DNA from: Acinetobacter sp. ANC 3929
GTDB lineage: Bacteria > Pseudomonadota > Gammaproteobacteria > Pseudomonadales > Moraxellaceae
Assembly: GCF_000369405.1 (NCBI RefSeq)
Contig: NZ_KB850000.1
Coordinates: forward strand, 868,001-932,000
Reading direction: 5' to 3'
Length of the DNA: 64,000 bases
Shown here: piece after piece, positions 31,954 to 39,443 of the stretch
Layout: each line of letters opens with the position of its first letter
Numbering within the stretch: position 1 is the stretch's first letter
The notes under the pieces: model-generated
What the model was told of the DNA's origin: nothing
What the model saw: only the letters and a program-made list of their open reading frames with translations
Database searches by the model: none
Program-made: the position numbers and the translations under genes

Positions 31954-32565
31954 ATGTCTTTAAAATATCAAATTCCAACTTTGCTTGTTTATTCCAGACT
32001 ACTCTTGGGTTTTCTCATTGTCGCTGTGACTCTGCTACAGCCTCAATTCGTCCCAATCTACACCGTGGTATTTTTAACACTGGGACTTCTCAGTGATATC
32101 TTTGATGGCATCATTGCAAGACATTTAGGGATTTCTACTGAAAGATTACGTCGACTCGACTCTAACGTTGATCAAGTTTTTTTTATTTGTGCAATTGCTT
32201 CAATTTACCTACAGCAACCGGATTTCTTTAAGCAACACTTTTGGGCAATTATCATTTTAATTCTGTCAGAAGTTGCCATTTATATCGTAAGTTTCATTAA
32301 ATTTCGAAAAGAAGTCGCCACGCATAGTCTAGGTGCCAAAATATGGACCTTATTTCTATTTGCTTTGTTGGTAGAAGTCACACTCACAGGACATGCACAA
32401 ATTTTATTTATCGTGGTTTTCTGGCTGGGTATCCTGACACGGGCTGAAATTATTGCAATTATCTTAGTACTCAAACAATGGCAAAATGATGTCCCTACCC
32501 TAAAACAAGCCTTACGTATTCGCAAAGGCTTAGCTGTTCAAAACAATCGCTTGTTTAATGGCTAA
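31954..32565 (+). CDS. CDP-alcohol phosphatidyltransferase family protein
   Basis: This 203-residue integral membrane protein has about six helices. The family moves a phosphate-linked alcohol from a CDP donor and uses D-x2-D-G-x2-A-R-x8-G-x3-D-x3-D. Here DIFDGIIARHLGISTER is followed by LRRLDSNVD. All four Asp and the Ala-Arg are kept, but the conserved Gly is replaced by Leu. The acceptor is unknown; phosphatidylglycerophosphate or phosphatidylserine synthase activity cannot be claimed. No ribosome binding site is clear. The following YgjP-like gene is convergent and ends 18 bases away. Confidence 0.8.
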   Translation: MSLKYQIPTLLVYSRLLLGFLIVAVTLLQPQFVPIYTVVFLTLGLLSDIFDGIIARHLGISTERLRRLDSNVDQVFFICAIASIYLQQPDFFKQHFWAIIILILSEVAIYIVSFIKFRKEVATHSLGAKIWTLFLFALLVEVTLTGHAQILFIVVFWLGILTRAEIIAIILVLKQWQNDVPTLKQALRIRKGLAVQNNRLFNG

Positions 32566-32583
32566 GGCAAAACCTATATTCGA

Positions 32584-33276
32584 TTATCTTTTATAGTACC
32601 AACTTGGCAATTGAGTCTGTTTCAATTGCTTCCGATGCTCAAGATAATTAGCATCATGCTTTTCAACTTCATTCCAAAAAGCAGCACTATGATCAAAATG
32701 TTTTGTATGTACTAACTCATGTACGCAGACTGATCGTACAATATGTTCAGGCATAAGCACCAAAGCAGCATGAAGCATGATGTCATGTTTGGAACTACAA
32801 CTACCCCAACGTGTTTTCGGTCTTCGAATCGAACATTGTTGATAAAACAAAGCAATGTCTTGACTGGTCTGTTTCAAATACTCAGGTAAAAACTGTTTTG
32901 CATACGCCATGACAGCAGCTTGTAAAGCCTGCTCTGACTGTTCATTCCGAATCAGTAATTGTTGCTGCTCGAAATCAAACTTAAAAATATGGCGCTGCTG
33001 TTGTTGAATAATTTTAAAAGGCTGGTTATGACGAAATAGAGTCAAGAGTTCGGGAAATGCCGTGGTTTGATTAAATTGCTGTTGTTGTTTGCTCCATGTT
33101 TCAATCAGCCACTGTTCAGACTGATGCAGAAATTGCTGAATCTGTCTTTTGCTACAAAACAATGGAGCTGTGAGACGAATACCTGTTGGCTCAACACGCA
33201 AGCGCAAATTTCTTGCCCTTGCGTGTCGAACCACTTTAATTTCAGGTAACAGCGTTTCTAATGAAACTGATTGCAT
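32584..33276 (-). CDS. YgjP-like M48-type metallopeptidase
   Basis: This 230-residue protein of the DUF45/YgjP group has a zinc motif. VCVHELVHTKHFDHSAAFWNEV holds HELVH-x3-H-x2-H near residue 190. An upstream PKTRWGSCSSKHDIMLHAAL is the other conserved block of the group. Its natural substrate is unknown; some relatives are associated with restriction or toxin systems, but that is not indicated here. It starts at the ATG overlapping the rpiA stop by one base (TAATG), so rpiA and this gene form an operon. Confidence 0.85.
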   Translation of the reverse strand: MQSVSLETLLPEIKVVRHARARNLRLRVEPTGIRLTAPLFCSKRQIQQFLHQSEQWLIETWSKQQQQFNQTTAFPELLTLFRHNQPFKIIQQQQRHIFKFDFEQQQLLIRNEQSEQALQAAVMAYAKQFLPEYLKQTSQDIALFYQQCSIRRPKTRWGSCSSKHDIMLHAALVLMPEHIVRSVCVHELVHTKHFDHSAAFWNEVEKHDANYLEHRKQLKQTQLPSWYYKR

Positions 33277-33947
33277 TATTGTGCTGTACGCTCTTCGATA
33301 CCATTGTCCGTTGCAACAACAGCAATGGTTGCTGCATTTAATGCAAAGATACCATTGGTCACAACGCCTGGAATGTCATTAATGGTCTTTTCCAGCTCAA
33401 TCGCATTTAGAATATTCAAATTAAATACATCTAAAATCACATTGCCATTATCAGTTACAACACCTTCGCGATAAACTGGATCACCACCTAAAGCAACGAT
33501 CTTACGTGCCACCGCAGAACGCGCCATCGGAATCACTTCAACTGGAAGCGGAAAATCACGTCCTAATTGATCCACCCATTTTGAATCATCCACGATACAC
33601 ACAAATTTCTTTGCAATTGAGGCAACGATTTTTTCACGCGTTAACGCTGCACCACCACCTTTGATCATATGCATATGACGGTCAATTTCATCAGCACCAT
33701 CAACATAGGCATCTAAACCACCGACAGAGTTCATATCGACCACTTCGATACCTAGCTTTTTCAAACGTTCAGCTGTCGCAGTTGAACTTGCTACTGCCGC
33801 TTCTAATTGCAATTCAGGCAATAAATCAATTAAAAAATTAACGGTACTTCCTGTTCCTACGCCCAAAATGCCGCCTTTAGGCAAATGTTTCAAAGCTGCT
33901 TTAGCCGCAGCTTGTTTTTTTTCATCTTGGGTTGCATATAGACTCAT
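33276..33947 (-). CDS. rpiA: Ribose-5-phosphate isomerase A
   Basis: RpiA interconverts ribose 5-phosphate and ribulose 5-phosphate in the pentose phosphate pathway. The 223-residue form starts at the ATG at 33947 ([20 protein letters not shown]); an upstream in-frame TTG would add four residues. Key segments are [40 protein letters not shown] with the catalytic Asp pair, and [20 protein letters not shown]. It is divergent from ilvA with about 100 bases between the two start codons. The 3' end overlaps the YgjP-like gene. Confidence 0.96.
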   Translation of the reverse strand: MSLYATQDEKKQAAAKAALKHLPKGGILGVGTGSTVNFLIDLLPELQLEAAVASSTATAERLKKLGIEVVDMNSVGGLDAYVDGADEIDRHMHMIKGGGAALTREKIVASIAKKFVCIVDDSKWVDQLGRDFPLPVEVIPMARSAVARKIVALGGDPVYREGVVTDNGNVILDVFNLNILNAIELEKTINDIPGVVTNGIFALNAATIAVVATDNGIEERTAQ

Positions 33948-34006
33948 GACTTCACTCAACTATTTTGACATTTGCACTAAGAAAACAGCGCAAATGCACG
34001 GGGGTT

Positions 34007-34015
34007 TGCTACAAT
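34007..34015 (+). promoter_or_regulatory. Candidate extended -10 promoter of ilvA
   Basis: TGCTACAAT matches an extended -10 element (TG-N-TANAAT-like) 37 bases before the chosen ilvA start. No good -35 box is visible, which is typical of extended -10 promoters. Confidence 0.4.
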
Positions 34016-34051
34016 GATTGCCTATTTTAAACTGTTATAGGGAAGATGAAC

Positions 34052-35590
34052 ATGCTGTCTCGTGTGGTACGACAAATTTTACAAGCAACGGTTTATGATG
34101 TTGCGATTGAAACACCGCTTGAAGCAGCTCCACGAATTAGTCAAAAAATTAATAATAACATTCGATTTAAACGTGAAGATTTACAACCTGTATTCTCTTT
34201 CAAGCTACGCGGTGCTTACAACCGCATTAGCCAACTTCCTAAAGATCAACTCGATCGTGGTGTAATTTGTGCATCAGCAGGTAACCACGCCCAAGGCGTT
34301 GCGCTGTCTGGAAAAAAATTAGGCATACCGGCCATTATTGTGATGCCAAGCACGACACCGGATATTAAAGTTCAGGCTGTTAAACGCCTAGGCGGTCAAG
34401 TTGTGTTACATGGTGATAGTTTCGATGTTGCCAACAAATATGCCAAACAACGTGCAGAAGATGAAGGATTAGTTTTTATCCCGCCTTATGACGATGAGCT
34501 GGTGATTGCTGGTCAAGGGACGATTGCCAATGAGTTATTGCGTCAATGGCGTGATGTTGAATATGTTTTCGTTGCCGTTGGCGGTGGCGGACTCATTGCA
34601 GGTGTTGCAGCGTATTTAGGTGAAGTAGCGCCACACGTCAAAGTGATTGGTGTTGAATACGAAGAATCTGCATGTTTGAAAGCAGCACTTGAATCAAATG
34701 AACGCGTGGTGTTACCACATGTGGGTCTATTTGCTGATGGTACAGCCGTTGCGCAAATTGGCGAGCTACCATTTGATGTAATCCGTTTACGTAAGTCAGA
34801 TAATTCAGGCCCAATCGTGGAACCTGTTATTGTCACTGTCGATACAGATGAAATTTGTGCGGCCATTAAAGATACCTATGATGAGAATCGCAGTATCGTC
34901 GAACCTTCTGGTGCAATGGCCTTGGCTGGCATCAAGAAGTATGTTGCAGAGCATCAATTGACTGATAAAAACATAGTCTCGATTGTATGTGGTGCCAACA
35001 TGAACTTTGACCGTTTACGCTATATTGCAGAACGTACTGAGTTGGGCGAACGTCGTGAGGCGATCTATGCTGTGACGATTCCTGAGCAAAAAGGCGCCTT
35101 CCTGCATTTCTGCCGTGCACTACAAGGCCGTAACATCACTGAGTTTAACTACCGTGCCAGTGATAGCAATCTTGCTCAAGTCTTTGTCGGGATCAGCCTC
35201 AAAGGCGGTGAAACCGAACGTCATGAAATTCATAACATGTTAAAACAACAATATGAAGTTGATGATTTGTCTGATGATGAAGTGGCAAAATTGCATATCC
35301 GTTATTTGATCGGTGGTCATGCTAATATCGAACATGAGCGTTTGTTCCGAGTTGAGTTTCCAGAACGTCCAGGTGCACTATTGACCTTCTTAGAACGTTT
35401 AGGCCCAACCCATAACATTACCCTGTTCCATTACCGCAATCACGGTGCGGCAGAAGGTCGTGTACTGGTCGGGCTTCAAGCGACTGATGCAAAGCAAAAC
35501 CCTGATGGTTTAGTTGAAACATTAGAAAAAATCACTTATCCATATGCTGAAATCAGCAACAATATTGGTTATCAGCGTTTCCTTAAATAA
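34052..35590 (+). CDS. ilvA: Threonine ammonia-lyase, biosynthetic
   Basis: IlvA deaminates threonine to 2-oxobutanoate, committing it to isoleucine, and is inhibited by isoleucine. The 512-residue form starts at the ATG at 34052 (MLSRVVRQILQATVYDVA), six bases after GGAAG. The PLP Lys lies in FKREDLQPVFSFKLRGAYN, and the phosphate loop is FVAVGGGGLIAGVAAYLG. ASAGNHAQGVALSGKKLGIP is the conserved Asn-containing loop. Two ACT-like regulatory repeats occupy the C terminus, one of them containing FPERPGALLTFLERLGPTHN. Two ACT domains mark the biosynthetic type rather than the catabolic TdcB type. Confidence 0.96.
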   Translation: MLSRVVRQILQATVYDVAIETPLEAAPRISQKINNNIRFKREDLQPVFSFKLRGAYNRISQLPKDQLDRGVICASAGNHAQGVALSGKKLGIPAIIVMPSTTPDIKVQAVKRLGGQVVLHGDSFDVANKYAKQRAEDEGLVFIPPYDDELVIAGQGTIANELLRQWRDVEYVFVAVGGGGLIAGVAAYLGEVAPHVKVIGVEYEESACLKAALESNERVVLPHVGLFADGTAVAQIGELPFDVIRLRKSDNSGPIVEPVIVTVDTDEICAAIKDTYDENRSIVEPSGAMALAGIKKYVAEHQLTDKNIVSIVCGANMNFDRLRYIAERTELGERREAIYAVTIPEQKGAFLHFCRALQGRNITEFNYRASDSNLAQVFVGISLKGGETERHEIHNMLKQQYEVDDLSDDEVAKLHIRYLIGGHANIEHERLFRVEFPERPGALLTFLERLGPTHNITLFHYRNHGAAEGRVLVGLQATDAKQNPDGLVETLEKITYPYAEISNNIGYQRFLK

Positions 35591-35605
35591 TCAGCGTCGA
35601 TACTT

Positions 35606-35636
35606 AAAGCCGGCTTGATGTCGGCTTTATTTTTAT
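35606..35636 (+). terminator. Terminator of ilvA
   Basis: AAAGCCG and CGGCTTT form a seven-pair stem with a nine-base loop, followed by TATTTTTATT. It lies just past the ilvA stop codon. Confidence 0.75.
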
Positions 35637-35747
35637 TCAATCTTTTGATCATTGATTCGTTATAACAAACAAAATCATTACAAATAGAAAGTTATTCCAT
35701 CTTAAAATGAATAAAAAGACATTTTTATCATTTAGTTAAGGACAGTT

Positions 35748-36398
35748 ATGGCACAGTTTGCAGTCATTGGTTTAGGTAGTTTTGGGGCAACTGTTGCGTT
35801 AGAGCTGACTAAACTGAATCATGATGTTATCGGTATTGATACCATCAAACGCAATGTCGAAAGCTTGGCTGATCGCATTACGCATGCAGTGATTGCTGAT
35901 GCCACTGATGAGCATGTCCTAGAAGAGCTGAATATACAAAATTGTGATGCGGTTGTAGTCGCAATCGGTGAAGATATTGAGGCCAGTATCCTGTGTGTGC
36001 TTAATCTCAAAAATTTAGACGTAGAGAAGATTTTAGTCAAAGCGAAAACCAAGGCACATCATACGATCCTTTCCCATTTAAATGTCAATAAGATTATCCA
36101 TCCAGAAGAAGATATGGGTGTACGCGTTGCTCAAGCATTAAATTATCCAATGGTAAGCCGTTATATGGCTTTGGATGATGATCATTACATCGTTAAAGTT
36201 CCAGTCAATGAAAAACTCAACAATGTAAATTTATCAGGCATCTTAAAACAAGAACCAAACATTAAGTTATTACTACTCAAACGCGATCAACAGATTCTCT
36301 ATGAAACAGATGCAAATTTTACCTTACAAACGGGTGATGTCCTGATTTTAGAAGGTTCACTCAGCCATCTTAGAAAACTTTCAGGATGTTTCGCATAA
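35748..36398 (+). CDS. Potassium channel regulatory subunit, TrkA/KtrA type
   Basis: This 216-residue cytosolic protein gates a Trk/Ktr potassium channel through nucleotide binding. The RCK-N Rossmann domain shows AVIGLGSFGATVALELTKLN, HDVIGID with the acidic residue that binds the adenine ribose, and VIADATDEHVLEELNIQNCD. The RCK-C domain follows from about residue 135 (KVPVNEKLNNVNLSGILKQE through HLRKLSGC). The size is that of KtrA (about 220) rather than TrkA (about 458). It is one base upstream of the channel gene, so the two form one operon. Confidence 0.9.
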   Translation: MAQFAVIGLGSFGATVALELTKLNHDVIGIDTIKRNVESLADRITHAVIADATDEHVLEELNIQNCDAVVVAIGEDIEASILCVLNLKNLDVEKILVKAKTKAHHTILSHLNVNKIIHPEEDMGVRVAQALNYPMVSRYMALDDDHYIVKVPVNEKLNNVNLSGILKQEPNIKLLLLKRDQQILYETDANFTLQTGDVLILEGSLSHLRKLSGCFA

Positions 36399-36399
36399 A

Positions 36400-37737
36400 A
36401 TGGCATTCAAAATAAACTCCCAGAAAATTTTCAATCTTAGCCCGCCGTCTTTGCTGGCGATTGGATTTCTCAGTTTTATTATCATTGGCACGATATTACT
36501 AAAAATGCCGATTGCGAATAAAGGTAATGTCAGCTGGATGGATGCTTTATTTACAGCAACCTCAGCAGTCACCATTACAGGTTTATCTGTCGTTAATCTA
36601 AATGAATCTTTTAATCATCTTGGGCAGTTTATTATTCTGTTATTGATTCAGTCGGGTGGTTTAGGTTTTATGACTTTTGCCATATTGGCTGCATTGAGCC
36701 TCGCTCCTAAACTTGGCTTAAAACAACAGATGATGGCGCAGGACAGTTTGGGTCAAACCAGTCTATCTAAAGTTACTTTTGTGGCCAAAGGGGTTGTGCT
36801 GTATACCCTGTTGTTTGAATTGATTGGCGTGATTATTCTGACCGCTTCGTTTGCCCCCATGTATGGTTTTGCGCGTGGGCTTTATTATGCTGTTTTCTAT
36901 AGCGTTTCAGCTTTTAATAACGCAGGTTTTTCGTTATTTGATAACAGTCTAATTAACTTTCAAAGCCATTATCTGATTTGTCTAACCATCAGCATGTTAT
37001 ATACCCTAGGCGGGATTGGCTTTTTGGTACTCATTGATGTTAAACAAAATAAACGTTGGAGCAAGCTAACACCGAACAGTAAGCTGATTCTCAGTACCAT
37101 TGCAATTTTAAACCTCGTTGCATTTATCTTAATTTGGCTATTAGAGTCTAATAATCCGCTCACCTTAGGCTCAATGAGTTTGGGCGAACAAGCCATGAAT
37201 GCTTGGTTCCAAGCGACTGTGCCACGTTCTTCTGGATTTAACACCATTGATACAGGCTCAATGGAACATAGTACGGCTTTATTGACCATGTTATTGATGT
37301 TCATTGGTGGGGGTTCACTCAGTACCGCAGGTGGTATTAAAGTTGGTACTTTTGTGATCTTGCTGCTTTGTGTGATTTCCTTTCTACGTCGTAATGAAGA
37401 AATTCGGATTTTTAACCATTCAGTTTCACAAGAAACAACTTATAAGGCGCTCGCCGTGACTGCCATTACAGGCATGCTCGTTTTTGTGGGGTGCTTTATT
37501 GTTTTCCTGCTTGAACCGAAATTAGATGTGCTCGATCTGATGTTCGAAGTGGTCTCTGCGGCATGTACTGTAGGTCTATCACGTGGTGCAACAAGTCAGT
37601 TGCATGATGGGAGTTTGTTTGTGCTCAGTTTGCTGATGTTTACTGGTCGACTGGGGCCATTAACCCTCGCCTATTTAATTGCGACTCCAAAGAAGAGCCG
37701 CTTAAAACATGCCAATGCCAATATTCAGATTGGATGA
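36400..37737 (+). CDS. Potassium uptake channel subunit, TrkH/KtrB type
   Basis: This 445-residue membrane channel has four repeats of the M1-P-M2 type. It lacks the extra N-terminal helices of TrkH, which favours KtrB. Filter-like segments include TATSAVTITGLSVVN, VSAFNNAGFSLFDN, VPRSSGFNTIDTG and VSAACTVGLSRGATSQ, one per repeat. A small-residue loop, MFIGGGSLSTAGGIKVGTFV, in repeat three matches the KtrB gating loop. It follows the KtrA-like gene by one base. Its stop overlaps the convergent C39-like gene by 13 bases, so no room is left for a conventional terminator. Confidence 0.9.
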   Translation: MAFKINSQKIFNLSPPSLLAIGFLSFIIIGTILLKMPIANKGNVSWMDALFTATSAVTITGLSVVNLNESFNHLGQFIILLLIQSGGLGFMTFAILAALSLAPKLGLKQQMMAQDSLGQTSLSKVTFVAKGVVLYTLLFELIGVIILTASFAPMYGFARGLYYAVFYSVSAFNNAGFSLFDNSLINFQSHYLICLTISMLYTLGGIGFLVLIDVKQNKRWSKLTPNSKLILSTIAILNLVAFILIWLLESNNPLTLGSMSLGEQAMNAWFQATVPRSSGFNTIDTGSMEHSTALLTMLLMFIGGGSLSTAGGIKVGTFVILLLCVISFLRRNEEIRIFNHSVSQETTYKALAVTAITGMLVFVGCFIVFLLEPKLDVLDLMFEVVSAACTVGLSRGATSQLHDGSLFVLSLLMFTGRLGPLTLAYLIATPKKSRLKHANANIQIG

Positions 37738-38252
37738 TGGTCTAAAGGCTGTTCAACCACAATCACTTGTCGACAAATTTCATCACTTTGACGTTGTTGT
37801 TCAAACACTGTTTTAGGCATCACGTCAAAATGATCACAGAAACTAATCTCTTGTTCATCGATTGAATAAATCAAAGATTGATTTCCCATACCTTGTAATG
37901 TGTCATAAAACACAATCACGAAGTTGCCTTGTTCAAAAGCGTTCTGGATCTCTGAATAAGTTAAAGCAGTATGAATCGGAATCTGGAGATTTTGTGCCTC
38001 CAGATAACTTTGCTTTTCTTTTTCATCCATATTAGGATCAGGTGCCGTATAGAACGACACCTCAAAGCCTAATTTTTTCAGTGCTACAGCCAAAGCAATG
38101 GTAAAGGTTCCATCTTTTTGATCGTGACTACATAATTGGATCAGGTCAGCAATATCAATATGCGGATGATATTGCTTTAAGATAAGCCAGACCGCAAACA
38201 CACCGCAATTTGCTTCAAGCTGCAACAAAGGTTCTGGAATATTTAAACTCAA
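37725..38252 (-). CDS. Peptidase C39-like protein
   Basis: This 175-residue protein resembles the C39 papain-fold peptidases. LQLEANCGVFAVWLILKQYH near residues 10-30 supplies a Gln-x5-Cys-Gly pair typical of the nucleophile. A late His lies in ISFCDHFDVMP. There is no signal peptide, and no ABC transporter (the usual fusion of bacteriocin C39 domains) is nearby. The function is therefore unclear. It starts one base after the pldA stop and is co-transcribed with it. Its 3' end overlaps the channel gene on the other strand by 13 bases. Confidence 0.7.
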   Translation of the reverse strand: MSLNIPEPLLQLEANCGVFAVWLILKQYHPHIDIADLIQLCSHDQKDGTFTIALAVALKKLGFEVSFYTAPDPNMDEKEKQSYLEAQNLQIPIHTALTYSEIQNAFEQGNFVIVFYDTLQGMGNQSLIYSIDEQEISFCDHFDVMPKTVFEQQRQSDEICRQVIVVEQPLDHHPI

Positions 38253-38253
38253 T

Positions 38254-39423
38254 TTAATACCAGTTCATCAATGACACACCCAAGCCCGCATACGTTGCTC
38301 GGTGGTTATAATCAATCAGACTTTCGCCATAGCCATCAAATAACTGTAAATGACCACGCAATTTGCCTTTGATTGGAAAAGCCCAATCGAATTGAACTGC
38401 ACCGTGTGAACGGTCTCCGCCTTTCAATGAATGACGCAACATCAAAGAAAAATCATTATCGCCTTTACGGTAGAATGCTGTTAAATCACCGCGACCGATA
38501 TAATCTTTAATATCTGGATTATTATCATCTTTCGCTTCTTCCTCTACACGATACCAAGGACGAACCATCAAGGCGAAATTATCTTTTTCAAACCCAAGAT
38601 TGAAAATGACACGGTTCCAACTACGTGATAATGGATCAGAGCGGCCATTCGACTGATGGTTCAAGGTCACACCAAGCAAACGTGCATTGAGCCCTAAAAC
38701 TTCATAGTTAGTTCTAAACATCAAACTCGCTTCGGGTTCATAATTGGTCTCGCGGAATGGTCGCGATTCTTCCGAATTATAGACTTGCCAGCGAGATGAC
38801 TGAGTATAACCGACCCAAAGATCACCATTATTACCAAAGATATTTTCCCAAGCCTTCGTCTTAAAGGAAAGCTGAAACTTGGCTTCACTGGACTTTAAAT
38901 CTTGCTTGTCTTTGACCGTGTTTTCTGGATTTGGACTACTTGGAAATTCGTTTTTGTCACTGGTCCAAAACACTGGAAGCAAATAAACAGGTTGATAGGC
39001 ACGAATGTTCCACACCCCGAGCTTACTTTCTTCCGACAATTCCCATCGACGATCCAATAAAGAAACATTTGGATCAAACTTCGGTGCAGCACCTAACAAA
39101 TGCAAATCACTTACTTTTTGAACTACTTTGTCTTTTAAAGATTCGGGTTTGGCTTTTTCATTAGACTCAACCACAGGCATAGCTGCAGCAACCACAGGCG
39201 CAGCATCCGTTTGGGCTTGTGTTGGAATAATGATGGGCGCTTTATACAGGCTGTCATAACAAGCCAAGCGTTCCGCATTTGCAGCCAAAGCCACGCATGC
39301 TTCAACACTCGCAGGGCTTGTCGGTGCTATTGATTGTGCATTTGCCAACGACGTCGTTAAAGAGCCAAGTATCGCGAGGATACTGAGCTCCAAATGACGA
39401 CGTTCAAAAGATTTGAACGCCAT
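38254..39423 (-). CDS. pldA: Outer-membrane phospholipase A
   Basis: PldA hydrolyses phospholipids that reach the outer leaflet and so preserves outer-membrane asymmetry. The 389-residue protein has a signal peptide (LELSILAILGSLTTSLANA) and then an Ala/Pro linker of about 100 residues not found in E. coli PldA (289 residues). A 12-strand barrel follows. The active site HQSNGRSDPLSRSWNRV contains His and Ser two apart and a later Asn, as in the E. coli His-Ser-Asn triad. The C terminus ends in aromatic residues (GVSLMNWY). It is upstream of the C39-like gene and downstream of the PreP-like protease. Confidence 0.92.
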   Translation of the reverse strand: MAFKSFERRHLELSILAILGSLTTSLANAQSIAPTSPASVEACVALAANAERLACYDSLYKAPIIIPTQAQTDAAPVVAAAMPVVESNEKAKPESLKDKVVQKVSDLHLLGAAPKFDPNVSLLDRRWELSEESKLGVWNIRAYQPVYLLPVFWTSDKNEFPSSPNPENTVKDKQDLKSSEAKFQLSFKTKAWENIFGNNGDLWVGYTQSSRWQVYNSEESRPFRETNYEPEASLMFRTNYEVLGLNARLLGVTLNHQSNGRSDPLSRSWNRVIFNLGFEKDNFALMVRPWYRVEEEAKDDNNPDIKDYIGRGDLTAFYRKGDNDFSLMLRHSLKGGDRSHGAVQFDWAFPIKGKLRGHLQLFDGYGESLIDYNHRATYAGLGVSLMNWY

Positions 39424-39443
39424 AGATTTCTCCGATTTTTATT

